This document shows, in pieces, positions 48,101 to 59,394 of a DNA stretch of 64,000 nt. The stretch's first letter is position 1; each line of letters opens with the position of its first letter. Below the pieces are notes generated by a model. It was given only the letters and a program-made list of their open reading frames with translations, was not told the DNA's origin and did no database searches. Source of the DNA: Timema cristinae (lineage: Eukaryota; Arthropoda; Insecta; Phasmatodea; Timematidae); the NCBI GenBank assembly GCA_039000515.1, contig JBCFYV010011135.1, positions 16,895,191 through 16,959,190 on the forward strand, in the 5' to 3' direction. Both the position numbers and the translations under genes were made by a program.

Positions 48101-51100
48101 GAAATTGACAAATTATTAACACTTTAACTTAAAGGCATGCTAAAGGAAAGTTTATTCTTTGGAGAAAGGCAGTGTAATTTTTTTCATAGATCAAATGGTA
48201 TTTTTTGCTTAAAGGCAGCATTGTTATTCACGTCGATAAAAGTCAGAAAAGTACTCAATAAAAATAAATTAGGGTGTAAGTACAGAACACACTAGCACGT
48301 TCTGAATACACAACCATTAATGCACCAACATTTGGTAGCCTGTGTGTAGTGAGGACACAGTGACAATGTTTTATTTTATTTTTATACAATATGACTCAAA
48401 ACGGTTCTACTGTATTCTGGACTTATTCCAAAATGAGTATTTATCCTTTATCTCCTTACGCTAATTAACTGTAAAATAAACTAGTCTTACAAATTATTAA
48501 CTATATTGGCTGGCAATGAAAACATTGCCATTGAGGTCAGATTATTTTCTTTAAAGTTCATTCTTTTATCAATCGGAAAATTGTTGTATTGTATATCACA
48601 ATAAATCTTTAAGAGTCAACATTTCCACACGGCAGCCAAATTTCCTCCTCACATTTCCTAGCAAATGATGGGATTGACAAGCAATTTCCTGGCTCTTTTA
48701 TAATGTCCACTTCAGTAGTGTCCTCCATTTGCTTTTCAACACATCACTCAAGTTCACAGTATCTGTTAAGGGTAGTTTCGTATCAAGTGAATCAATATAA
48801 TACAATTTTGTATTCCACGATGAAACTTTTCTCAAATGATGCTATGGTATAGAAGTTAATGTGATTTTTTGAAATCAATTTAAAAATTAGTTAAATGAAA
48901 AATTCAAGGTCCAATTTTATGGCATGATATTGAAATTAAATACTGTCCAAACTTAGTGATGTTAAGTGTCATAAATGAAAGCTTATAAAATATGAGAAAA
49001 ACACATCCCCCCTCCCCCCCCCCCCCCCCCAGTTTTCTAACTCATTTATAGCTTGAGTAATTATTTAGTTTGTAATTGTGTCTCACCAGAAAATTGTGAT
49101 TTTTTTTTTATTACTTAAAAACTTCTGAACAGAAGAATCTGTAATTTATTTTTACTAATTTGCCTTTGGGATTACATTAAGTGAGCCAAATTTTGAAAAA
49201 ATCTAAGAGGATAAGGTTTACAAGTGTTATAATATTGTAGCGCTTAGCATGAAATGAGCCTTAAATAGTTCTATTCGGTCCATATCTTTTCAAGCTAAGC
49301 TCACACTATTAGAATAAAAACTGTAAAATTTGCTTTATCACAAATGTAAATTTTGCACATCAATAATGACAGTGTTAATTTTTTCTGGAGACAAATCTGT
49401 TCAGGTTTCAAACAAAATTTTAGATTCAAGATTTACTAGTTATGATTTAAGTGAGTGTGATGAAATTACTTTTTGAGCAGCCAGTCGAAATTCAACCCTG
49501 GCCTAGCTGGTCAAAATTATGCACATCTCCATAAAGACAAACTTGTCAGTAATGCTACACTTTTTGATAGTTATAACTTGAACCGTCAAGAACCTAATGT
49601 AATTACTTAGTGCTTACTATTTAAATTCCTTTGAAATAGTACGATGGAGTTTGTTGCAGAAGTCTTCTACGGAGACTCTGTCAGAGTGTAAAACTACAGG
49701 AGACTCATAATCGGAAGTTGGCCTTTAGGTTTCGTGTATCTGGGAAAGAAAAAAAAAATTATTATACAAAAATAGTTTTTATGATGTTTCTAAATTGAAT
49801 TTAATCCAAATCAAATACCAAATTTTTATATATTAACAAAGATCGAATCGGACATAATATAAGAAAACCAAAATGTTTAGAATCATATACAAATTGAATA
49901 ATAGGCTAAATTAATTTTTTTATAAATCTTTTGAATTCAATCTAATGAATTAAAGTCATTTACACTATGTTTAAATTATGAATAATGTTAAATTTTCAAG
50001 TTTTCTATGTTCAAGTCATATATATTAATTTTATACTTAACATCTTCAAAAAGCTAAATCCATCAAAAGTGTATCGATTTAGAATCTGTGACATATTTGG
50101 ATTAGAAAATTTGAATCAAATTCAAATCTTTTAAATATTAAGATTCAAAATTTCAAAATTGAAAACAAATTCTTGTAAGATCCAGATTTGAATTCAAAAT
50201 TTCAAAGCTTCTCACATGCTTAAGATAAAACCACAATAAAAAGATTACGCAATAAATGTGTCTCGGTGCATAGCTTCTTTTGTAAATAAAATAAATAATA
50301 ATAATAATAATATTTAGCACCGATCTTACTACCCGTTCGGGTTATACGCTTTAAGTACTAATTACGCTAATGGATTAGGAATTGGAAGGTTGAATTAGAG
50401 GAAGTGAACCCGCATTTGCGTGGAGGGAGAGTAAAAACCATTTAGGACCCCCCCCCCAGTTCACCCAAACGAGATTCGAACCTCGATCTCCCCTCCTCAG
50501 AAGTCGAGCTCAACACGGCTGGCGCGTTAGCCAACTACTCCACCGAGGCGGGTTCTTTTGTAATTATTTAGTGCTAAAAATATGTTTTCCTGCCTTAAAT
50601 CTATTCAGGGATAAATATTACAATCAATCATATGTGTGGTTATGTTAATTAATGGTGCTCAGTTGTGTTGACTAGGTAGTTTTAAAATAAAAGAGACTTA
50701 AGTTCATGCTACTAGTATCCATATATTTAACAAAAGATAAGATTAATCTAGCTTTAATAAATTAATAATACTGTCAATACTCAATAAACATTAATTACAA
50801 ACATGATTCTGATAGAATTTGTAACTTTTTATAACTAATTTTATACCAAAAAATACAGGGCATAATTTTTCCTGCCTTAGTAGTAAGAACAACCAATTTC
50901 TTGTTTCCCTCCCACTCGAGTTCAGGATACTACACAGGCTTATTTAAATAATTTGGTGCCCCTGGATTAAGATAAATATCTAACAACATTGTTAGGTCCA
51001 GACAACTTTTTTCCCCACCCTTACAGCTTAGAAGCCATTTGAACAATAGACACATAAGTTTAATATACCGTATATATTTTTCGTTATTATCGTATTTACC

Positions 51101-54100
51101 CGAATCCAAGATGACCACAAATCTAAGACACCCCCTCGGTTTTTCAGTGGCCCTGGATAGATTTTTTAAAAGTGGTATTTATTTTGTTATGAATGAAAAA
51201 AATAATAGTTATGGTAGACTTATTTTGTAATGCTAACAAATCTTTTTTATTTACAAAACAAAACACCTATGTCAAATAAAAATCTGATTAAGGTTGCAGA
51301 ATTGCTAAGGAATTTCTTTTTCTGCTGCAAATATTGCTTTTGCATAAGAAGGTTAACTGTGAAAAAGTTTCATAAAAACAATGAGAGGTTAGTTTTTATT
51401 ATGACAAATGATAATCGTTAGTGAAATCCGAGTCTTATATATACCCTAATCCCCCTAAATACGAATATTAGATTCAACCATTAATGCTAACTCCTAAAAT
51501 ATGACACTTTCACAATGATATACAGAAAATAAAATAAATAAAGTAAAGAGATATAGGAAGAAATCAAAGGATAAATGTACAGCAAACTGTTGCTTTTATA
51601 AGGAAAATATAAAACACATTCACATGTTACAAAAAATCTAACCGATATACATGTCTGCTGTGAACTACCATAAATGTCAGCCAAACATAAAAACTTAAGT
51701 GATAACTAAACAAGCATTTTTATTCTTATTTCAAAACCTATTATCTAGAAACATCTGATCAAAGATAATAATTTACTTGATATTATTCAAAAGTTGGATA
51801 TTTTGTGGAGTTTCACGAATTAAAACTAAAGTTTGGCATTGCTCAAATTGTTTATTACGCTCTACATATGATCGATTAGTTGTTTACAATCAATTCAAGT
51901 TTTCTCATCATGCTTTACTTGACAAACGCTAGCTATGTAGGCAAAGTTTTAATAAATAATATGTAAAATTTGATAATTTATTGCTGGTTTTTAAATCCAT
52001 TTTGATTATTGTGAATGGCTGAATTTTTAATACTATAGTGAAGTAATTAGATAGGTAATCAAAAACATCACAGCTAAATACAATTCAATTATGCCCAAAA
52101 CTATCTCCAACCTATGTGAGGAGTTAATTGTGTTGAAAACTACAGAGTGGTATTGAGATTTTTAGTGCATAGTATTGATTATTGCAATACCAGTTGAAAC
52201 TATGAGTATCGAGGAATCGGGTATCATATCGGGCCACAACACGGTAGTTATTTTTTTAACGATTACTTAAAAAATAGCTTAAAAACCTGTGAAAATAACC
52301 AAATAATCTGTGATCTGTGTTATACCTTTAAAATATGCGAAAATTGATAAAAATCTGTAAAAAAAGGTCACCTTGCACTATTGTATTTATATTAAATAAA
52401 GATGTAAAATGTTAACTCTTGATGAAGGCCTAACCCAATCCTTAGTCTGTGATTTTAAGACGACGCCTAGAGTTTACACTAAAGCTACAAATTTGGGAAA
52501 AAACCTCGTCTTAGATTCAGATAAATACGGTAAATAGTCACAATTGTTTAATAATGGTATGTGATCATCTTTTGGGCAATGCAACATATTCATTTAAAAT
52601 ATCCTGGGACAAACCTATGAGTAAATGTTCTACTCTTTTTGCTGAAGAAAGGACCGTATAGGATCTGAAAATTATTTATTATATGGAAATCTAAGCTTGC
52701 ATTTTTATTGTGTGCAGCCTTGCTATTTTACTTTCAATATTAATCAAATAAGACCAATAGGCTTCATTTTTTCCCTAGGTCTATACAAATCACATTTAGT
52801 AAAGTATTATTTATTGTTTTTTTAATCGAAGGTTTTAGCATGCACTTTCTGAATTGAGTGATTATATCAGCATATGATAATTACTATTAGCGAGGGCCGA
52901 AGGGTTAACAAATTTTGTCGGTAAAAGTATTTTCGCATACCTTTCAGGATTCTTTTTCATTTCACAATTAAAATGAGATCGACAGCTTTACTTCCCCTTT
53001 GAGGAAGTTGTGCTACTGATTTTAATTGCTCAAGAAAAATCCGTCGACCCCGACTGTGTTATTTGAACCTAAGAACATCAGGTCCTGAGGCGAGCATTTT
53101 ACACCAAGATCACCGAGGTCAACTTTGGTAAACGAAATCGGGTCAGTTGTATTACAAAATACTTACATTCTTACAAGTTTCAAATATTCCCACATCTTTT
53201 CTAAGAGATCATCAAAGTTCCATTTATGGTGAGCAGAAATAGGAACACAATGAGGAATTTTATATATGATGTCCAATTCTTCTATGCTGATTTGATCTGA
53301 AACAAGATAATAGTTTTAAAAATGAGTGTTTAAGATTCATTTCTCTTATATTGTGTCTTTAAATAAATACTAATTCTTGGTGTATATATTAGGATTATGG
53401 TAAGGATATTTTAAATAATATAAAAATAAAGTTTATGGCCTGTGCTCAAGTCCAGGCATAGATAGGTGTGGGTGGCTGTGAAGGAAGCAATTTTGGGTGG
53501 AGTCAAAGACAATAAAAATGTATCGACTCCTGACTTTAAAATGAAAACTCATAATATATTAACAATATATGGTAAATACATCAAATTTATTAAAATATAA
53601 TTCACAATGCCAAAAAAGCTTCCCGTTGATTTTTTTTTAATTGTAATTGATTCTTGATTGTTATTTCTGTTCTTATCATTTTTCGCTCTAATGACTTGTC
53701 AATCACCTTTTTGATTCAGCTTTTAACAGTATAGCACTACTTGTATTGAAATTTAGTTGTTTGCCCCTTCTGAAAATTTTACTCAATTAGGGCTCTAGGC
53801 CCATATTTTTTTTACTTTAGTCTGGCAGTTGTCATCATGGCTTCAATGACAAGAGTTTTGCTTGATCTTAACATGAGAGTAAAAGTGATTCATGTGAGTG
53901 AGCAAAATAAATTGTCTGTTAATTAGATTCATAAAGATGTTCAACGTCGGTAGAACTCAAGTGAATACATAAATGAGTATGGTATTTTATTTTATCTCAA
54001 TTACATGCATATGTGCATGACTTAATTTTTATAGTACACCTAGAAAAAATAATAAAAATACCTGAACCCTTTTGATTCCATTTAAGGCAGGTTTTACTGT

Positions 54101-57100
54101 TAGAGTATATTTTCTAGTGGATCCTCCCCACCCTCTAAAAAAATTAGTTTTGTGCATCCCTTTATCAAATAAAAGTTTATATAAAATCTATTAATCATCA
54201 AATTCCAAGGGGGTCTAAACCCCTCCACACCTTTCTATGCATTTGATAACTTGAATTATGCACCTAAAACTTTGGGGGTACAAAGTCAAAGAGAGATTAT
54301 ATTTGATAAAAAAAAAGTTGAATACCACTAAGCTAGATCGTATTTAATGTTTATTTCACCCCTTATTTTACCAATATCTACCAATTTTATTAGTAGGAAG
54401 TTTTATAGAAAGAGCAAATTAATTTGTATAAAAGTCGGATAAAAACTTAAATTAAATAACTCACAATCTTTTGTATAAAAGTCCGGATAAAATAACTTTA
54501 AAATTAAACTAACTCACCAATCTTATTGAGCAAATATATGCAGGGTATGTAGATGCGGTTACCCTCTATGACATCGATGAGGTCATCACTAGAGGCATCG
54601 TATCTAAGCGTGATGTCAGCATTGTGCATGCGATATTCTGACAAGATTGTTTTCACGGTATCCAAATCCAGCTCAGTCTGGGGTACCTGAAATAAGCAAG
54701 CCAGTGTAAAATAGAATATCTTTTACTTTGAAAAGGACAGACACCATGTGGCGGGAAAATATTGATCTGAGATGAAAACAGTATAAGAGAAGTGACGGAA
54801 GATGCATTATGAGCAATTGTATGGCAAAAATATGGAGAAAGAATCAGAAAATATTGAAAATGTTATGACGAGTGAACAAATTAATGAGGCTGAGGTGTTT
54901 AAATTCATGAGAGTGTTATAGAATGGCAAATATATGGGCAATAGATGGGATTCCAAGTGAAATGATTAAGTGTTAGGGCATGGTAGTACTTGCAAATTGA
55001 GAGCTGTTCAATGTGTGTGCTGGAATTTCGAATGTTCCTAATAAATGAAAGAATGCCATTATTGTTCCTTTGTATAAAGGCGAAGGCAATATGAGTGAAA
55101 TAATTACAAGGCAATTAGTTTGTTAAGTATTCCAGGCAAAGTTTTAATTGAAAGGGGCACGAAAACATTTCTGACAACATTTGGGGTGTGCAATGTGGTT
55201 TCATGTCAGGTAGAGGTTGCATGGGCCAGATATTTGCATTGCAGCAAGTGATAGAGAAATGTAGGGCAGTAAGGAAGAAAGATTATAGTGTACTTGATGA
55301 TCTGGAGAAAACGTACGATCGAGTGAATAGGAGTATGATATGAATGTTCTTAGAGAGTATGATGTAAGTGCATGGTTACTAAATGCAATTATAGTGAGGT
55401 ATGATGAAAGTAAAGCGTGCATTAGGTCGGATGGAGCTTTGAGCAAGGTTGTGTTATGTCACCATGGTTGTTTAATGTATTCATGGATAAATGAAAGAAG
55501 GATGCTTGAGAGGGTGAAGTTGGTGTACAAATGGACAATGTCAATGTGAGAGAGCTGTTATATGCAGATGATGCTGTAATAATGACTGAGAATGAAGGTG
55601 ACTTGCCAAATGCACTAAATCGTTTGAATGTGGTGACAGGCAGAATGGATCTTCAATGGTCTTCAAAACTAAGGTGATAGTTTTTGATAAGGATGAATAA
55701 GGAAATGACTGTCAGTTTAGTATAGATGGAAATTGTTAGAAAATGTGAATGATTTTGTATATCTGGGCAGAACGTTCTGTAAAAATAGAAGGATGGATGG
55801 TGAAATCGTCAGACGGGTGAATACACCCCAGAGAGTAGTTGGATGTATGTGGACTATTGCAAAGAATGAAGTATCTTAAGAGGCAAAGATGGCAGTATGT
55901 AGGAGTGTGAAGACACCAACATTTTTTATGGATGTGAAGTGTGAGTTTGTCATAAGAAACACACGAGCAAGGTGAATGTGGTTGGAATGAGAGATCTAAA
56001 AACTAATATAAACAGTCAGTAATGAATGGGTGTGAAGGAGTGTGGTTGAAAGGAATCCAATAGGTCAACGTGAAAGAAGCGTCTTACGTTGGTTTGGGCA
56101 TCTTGAAAGGATGAGTGTGGATCAATTGACGAAGCAAATATATGAAGGTAGAGTGTGTGGATCAAAATGAAGGGCAGGTCATGTAAGACACAGCTAAATG
56201 TGGTAAACGATTATGTGAAAAAGATAAACATTAACAGTTTTAAGAATAAAATAGCATGCATGACTTGGTGTATGGATGTCATTGAAGCGCAATTCCTGAT
56301 GTAGAAAGGGAATTTTTTTCTTATCATATATTATTATTAGCACGTCTATACCCGTTGGTTATACCCTTAGTAATGTGTAATGGTAGGGTGATTGAATAAA
56401 TGAAGACTTAGTTTAACGTGAATCCGAACCACTGAGACTGGATTCCCACATTCAAAGATGTCTTGTCAAGTGAAGGAAGGTTTGGAAATCAATAAATCTT
56501 TGCCGAAGGTTGAACCCGCGCAGATAGAATACTGAACCTTACCAGCACAGGTCACCTTTTTCTTTATCACTGTCTTTTATACCATTCAGGTTATACCTTA
56601 GGTATCATTAAGCCAGTGATTTTAGAGATTAGGAATGTTTATTCATATGGAGTGTATTTGAATTTGTGAGTGTGTGTGAAGGGGAGGAGGGGGGGGGGGG
56701 TAAAAACACAAAGAAACAGAGACAAAGAGACAGAAAGAGATAGTAGAAAACCATTTGGGAAAAACCACTCTTAGTACACTTGACCGAGATTTAAGCCCCA
56801 ATCTCCTCATCAATGGCAGTTTAGTATACTGCAAGAGTAGCCCTTAGACCATGCAGAGACCAAAGCAGTTGATAGAGGGAGTCATTGGTGCCAAGCTTAG
56901 CAGAGTTATATCTAGCTGGCGCCTGTGTTTTGGCTATCAGAAACTTTTACTGATTTAAATAAAAAAATATAATGGCTTAGGTGTGAGGAAAATTGATCTA
57001 TTAGTAAGTGCACCGGTATTTGCCACTTCAGTATATGTAAACACTTTACGATCATTCTGTTCCTCACTTACTTCCAGCAGTATTTTTTATTCTTATTACA

Positions 57101-58967
57101 TTATAAAGTATTTGAATTAACAGCGCAACTTGTTGCCGTACTTGGAATAGAAATGTCCTCAAACATCATCATTTGAATCATTATGTGAATTTTATAAATC
57201 ACCATCACCTTCATCCCAACTAATAACCATTTTCACTTAAAACTTTCATCATTACTTTCACACAAATTATTCCCTAATTTAGACTCATCTAAAAACTCCC
57301 CTTTCATGATGTCATTACATACGGGCTTGTTCAAAGAGCTGAGGCCTAAGCATTGAAAACTTATATATTTAATGAGATGAAATCAAACAAGTTTAACTAA
57401 AATGTGTATAAGATAACTAAACACACATAGAATCTGATTGGTGCTGCCATCTAATCATGACAAATTTCAAATATGTGAATGATTTAACAGAATAACAAGC
57501 AGTGTGTCTCCCCCTGCCACCACGTGCGTCACACAATGACAGGACACAAGGGGTTAACGTCACATGATTTATGCAAAATCTTAGCACAAAAAGCATTTTA
57601 GCACTTGTGACAATCTGATTTTCAGTCCACTTCTGGACAAATAATATTCTGTCTGATAAATTTACACTTGAAGGTTGAACTGCAAGGCTTTTGAAATCCT
57701 CAATCAAAAGATGGTAGCCTAGTACAAGTCTTAAGAGCAACACCTGCTTGGAGGTAAGCATACTCACACTGATGTAGCTATTTTTAGAATAGAGGTTCTG
57801 AAAGTTTTAAAACCACTTAACTAATCCTCAATTATCTTAATTTTTTTATTTTATTTACTACCACATATTAGTATCTGTTTGACACATACTTAGTTACACC
57901 AGTTGGATAGGAAATAAGAAGGTCTAATTTTAGGGGAAGTGTACTTAAATTTTTATGGAGAGAGAGATTGTAAAACCATTTAGGAAAACCAACCTAAACC
58001 AAATCTCTCTATCACAGACAATCCAGTCTAACAAGAGATTGGTGACATGGAGGTCTAAGGGTTAAGTGTCAGACTTATGTGCTGAGGGTTCAGAGATCAA
58101 TCCCCGGTCCCGGCACAGATTTATCTGATTGCCAAACCCTTCCTTCACCTCTGACAAGGAACACAACTTGTGAATGTGTGGAATGTCAGCCTCCACCGTG
58201 GTTCGGATTCCACGTTAAACTGTAGGTCCTCCATTTCATCTCACATTCACCCTACCATTACACTATTACGTAAGTGCGTACAACCCGAAACGGGTTGTAA
58301 GACGCGATGCAAATAATAATGATAATTGATTGACACATTAGACCATGTGATCACCAATGAGGGTTATGTTCTGTTTTGAACCTGTTAACAAATTACTTTA
58401 TTAATTTATTTGCTATAGGAAGGCTAGATTTATGTACAAAACATTTGCTTTGATTTAGGAACTGCAGCATTTAGCGTGAAAATTAATTGAAAATTACTAG
58501 TTTAACGTTATTAAGAGATTTTCAAAAATCATTAAAATTAAAAAAAAATTAGTTTCTAGATCCATAAGGGCGTTTTAATATTTTTATTCTACATTTCGGC
58601 GTGAAAGTTTATTTTAAAATATCTGTTCACATATTTATATAGCACAGGATTTTTGGACATTTGCAATGGGTCTCGACGACCCCCTAGTTGCTTTACGCTA
58701 TCAGCCATGATAAGAGCTCTTACTCACCATGGTCTGAAGGTTCACACCTCCCTTGTCCTTCTTGCGGAACACAATGTTGGGAGGCACCTTGTTGAGGCGA
58801 AGACCGAAACCTTCTAATTCGTGTTCGATGAGCTTCTTGTGCTGTAGAGGCTTCAGCACGTCCAATACGATAAAGATTAGACTGCAGGTGCGGGCCACGG
58901 CGATGACCTGACGACCACGACCTTTGCCATCTTTGGCACCTTCAATGATACCTGGGAGATCCAGAAG
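45092..58967 (-). CDS. DRG1: Developmentally regulated GTP-binding protein 1, last five exons
   Basis: OBG-family GTPase associated with ribosomes and translation. Exons on the - strand: 58967-58728, 54686-54518, 53296-53167, 49739-49618, 45194-45092 (TAG 45094-45092), with GT/AG borders (donors GTGAGT, GTGAGT, GTAAGT, GTAAGC). Seen: G3 [36 protein letters not shown], the KKDKGG segment, [22 protein letters not shown]4 motif NKI|D split by an intron, [12 protein letters not shown] (G5 SAH), then the TGS domain YTKPKGQLP...[14 protein letters not shown] and a C-terminus [10 protein letters not shown]...VVQIVKRV. The order and content fit DRG1 and not DRG2. G1 (P-loop) and G2 exons are not found up to 64000. 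One base is missing in the fourth listed exon, so the frame breaks there. Confidence 0.94.
45250..45412 (-). repeat. SINE family A, 5'-truncated copy
   Basis: TTATTATTAGCACCGCGTCT, TACTACCCATTCGGGTTATA through GTGGAATCCGAACCACGGTG to CCTCACATTCACTTC; the tRNA-like head is missing. Just past the DRG1 last exon in the upstream intron. Confidence 0.85.
45890..46110 (+). repeat. SINE family B copy with complete 3' tail
   Basis: B box GAGGTTCGAATCTCGGCC, body GGGGGTGGTTTTCCTAAATG, CTCTCTCTCTCTCCATGCAA, tail GCGTATAACCCGAACGGGTA, then AAGACACGGTGCTAAATT and (AAT)n. The A-box half of the head is cut off. Confidence 0.88.
46500..46708. mobile_element. hAT-type element fragment
   Basis: ATGGGCCGCATACCATAAGT + TGGACACGCCTG resembles the GGCCGCA...TTGGCCACCCCTG right end common in hAT MITEs, and AGGGCTGCCAACTTGAAGTT at the left could be the other end. 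Diverged. Confidence 0.4.
47335..47573 (-). repeat. SINE family B copy, diverged
   Basis: Tail complement CTTGTCTCACTACCCATTTT, body GAAGGGAGAGTGAAAAATC and AAAAATCTGTGTGTACCTGA, B-box complement TTCAAACCTTGATCTCC, head to GCCTTAAAGGCC. Confidence 0.7.
47568..48071. mobile_element. hAT-like MITE, CAGAGGTGGGTAAC termini
   Basis: Starts CAGAGGTGGGTAAC and ends GGGTTGCCCACCCTG, the CAGNGGTGGGCAAC signature of hAT ends as inverted repeats. No ORF with transposase motifs. No clean 8-bp duplication seen. Confidence 0.6.
48300..48520 (-). repeat. Unclassified interspersed repeat, copy 2
   Basis: Complement of 20440-20645, including TTCCAAAATGAGTATTTATC and ACTGTATTCTGGACTTA. It lies in a DRG1 intron. 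Confidence 0.6.
48609..48728 (-). other. Short acidic ORF, unassigned
   Basis: 39 codons from ATG 48728: [15 protein letters not shown] ... [11 protein letters not shown] and TAA at 48611-48609. The EVDIIKEP wording resembles the acidic first exons of insect zinc-finger-type genes (compare VKIESEE at 25.6 kb). It could be a stray exon or chance; it sits in a DRG1 intron on the same strand. Confidence 0.2.
49007..49031. repeat. Poly-C run
   Basis: Nearly pure C tract broken by a few T. Simple sequence in a DRG1 intron. Confidence 0.95.
49618..49739 (-). CDS. DRG1: DRG1 TGS-domain exon, one base missing
   Basis: Acceptor TCTTTCCCAG, donor [15 protein letters not shown] reads in one frame, then [19 protein letters not shown] and [12 protein letters not shown] in the next: one base is lost in the Pro codon near 49712. 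122 nt where 123 keeps phase with both neighbours. Confidence 0.9.
49760..50225. mobile_element. Worn hAT-like MITE
   Basis: Repeated TTTGAATC/GATTCAAA motifs and a right end AAGCTTCTCACATGCTTA comparable with the CGCACATCCCTA ends of other copies. The left end is uncertain. Confidence 0.35.
50295..50553 (-). repeat. SINE family B, near full-length copy
   Basis: On the - strand: head CCCGCCTCGGTGGAGTAGTT + GGCTAACGCGCC (A box), B box GAGGTTCGAATCTCG, body with a C/G run, and tail GCGTATAACCCGAACGGGTA + GTAAGATCGGTGCTAAA then (AAT)n at 50295-50317. Best-preserved head of this family in the window. Confidence 0.9.
51091..52529. mobile_element. 1.4 kb DNA transposon remnant with TIRs
   Basis: Left end CGTATTTACCCGAATCCAAG and complement of the right end CGTATTTATCTGAATCTAAG match over about 28 bp (continuing ATGACC / ACGAGG), so both ends of one element survive. 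No transposase frame was recognised in the interior. Confidence 0.7.
53030..53125 (-). repeat. tRNA-like SINE head, family E candidate
   Basis: On the - strand TCGGTGATCTTGGTGTAAAA (A-box-like), then TTAGGTTCAAATAACAC (B-box-like) about 35 bp later. Only one copy seen. It lies just downstream of the DRG1 G5 exon, in the intron. Confidence 0.4.
53167..53296 (-). CDS. DRG1: DRG1 exon with G5 region
   Basis: 130 nt, acceptor TTGTTTCAG, donor GTAAGT; completes NKID and reads [37 protein letters not shown]. Intact. Confidence 0.93.
54518..54686 (-). CDS. DRG1: DRG1 exon ending in the G4 motif
   Basis: 169 nt from acceptor TATTTCAG to donor [26 protein letters not shown] ... CIYLLNKI, ending in phase 1 inside the NKxD motif. 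Intact. Confidence 0.93.
54830..56300 (+). pseudogene. LINE (non-LTR retrotransposon) reverse transcriptase remnant
   Basis: Opposite to DRG1, within its intron. In shifting frames: [11 protein letters not shown] near 54940, [11 protein letters not shown] near 55060, [11 protein letters not shown] near 55115, the catalytic YADD box [17 protein letters not shown] with YADD at 55561-55572, then [23 protein letters not shown] and a C-terminal [10 protein letters not shown] segment near 56140. This is the usual order of a non-LTR RT and its C-terminal tail. Many stops; dead. A fragment of the same element is at 19325-19460. Confidence 0.85.
56326..56550 (-). repeat. SINE family A, copy with many small deletions
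   Basis: ATATTATTATTAGCACGTCT, TACCCGTTGGTTATACCC, GTGTAATGGTAGGGTGATTG, TTTAACGTGAATCCGAACCA follow family A in order, but single bases and short blocks are missing throughout. Confidence 0.8.
56565..56870 (-). repeat. SINE family B copy
   Basis: Tail TTTTATACCATTCAGGTTAT, body expanded by a G run (56688-56700) and AGAGACAGAAAGAGATAG, then AAAAACCACTCTTAGTACAC, B-box complement and head GCCCTTAGACCATGCAGAGA. Confidence 0.75.
57855..58040 (-). repeat. SINE family B copy
   Basis: TTACTACCACATATTAGTAT..., TTAGGGGAAGTGTACTTAAA, GAGAGAGATTGTAAAACCAT, AAAACCAACCTAAACC and AATCTCTCTATCACAG parallel the body and head of family B in complement. Abuts the family A copy. Confidence 0.65.
58042..58320 (+). 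repeat. SINE family A, full copy
   Basis: Head GTGACATGGAGGTCTAAGGG + TTAAGTGTCAGACTT, B box GATCAATCCCCGGTCCCGG, full body, and tail GTGCGTACAACCCGAAACGG + GTTGTAAGACGCGATGC then AATAATAATGATAAT. About 400 bp upstream of the DRG1 G3 exon, antisense to the gene. Confidence 0.9.
58728..58967 (-). CDS. DRG1: DRG1 exon with G3 motif
   Basis: 240 nt, phase 0 at both ends; acceptor GTTACAG, donor [26 protein letters not shown] at its start, NLQTM at its end. Intact. Confidence 0.93.
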
Positions 58968-59067
58968 CTGTAACGAGCATTATAGTTATCATTAATTGAT
59001 AATGGTATCCGCAAGCAAAACTTAAAAAATACAATTTAATTTAAGACATTTTGATACTAATTTTATT

Positions 59068-59285
59068 TTAGCAACATGTCTTATAACCCGTTCAATTTGT
59101 ACACTACTACTAATACACTAATGTGTTAAGGATTAGAAAGGTTGAATTTAGAAAAAGTGTACCAGCATTTGGAGTAGAAAGGATGGAAAGCATGTAGGAG
59201 AAACCATCCCAGGATCAAATCCTGATCTCACTGTCTTCAGCAGTCTAGTCTTTTCCAAAAACGGTGCATTAAATATGTGGGCAAC
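59068..59285 (-). repeat. SINE family B copy
   Basis: TTTAGCAACATGTCTTATAA, CCCGTTCAATTTGTACACTA, TAAGGATTAGAAAGGTTGAA, AGAAACCATCCCAGGATCAA, head ending GTGCATTAAATATGTGGGC. Confidence 0.75.
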
Positions 59286-59394
59286 GAAACGATTAATTTA
59301 CTAGAGTTGACCGTTTAACAAGAACAATGACTTACATTTTTTAAATTCTGAATGAGGTTAATCTTTATCTTTGTCTTTGCATATTGAAAAAACA

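Noticed and set aside
57417..57767. 116-codon - strand ORF in a DRG1 intron
   Set aside because: No motif, no splice context linking it to DRG1 and no repeat-family match; probably chance.
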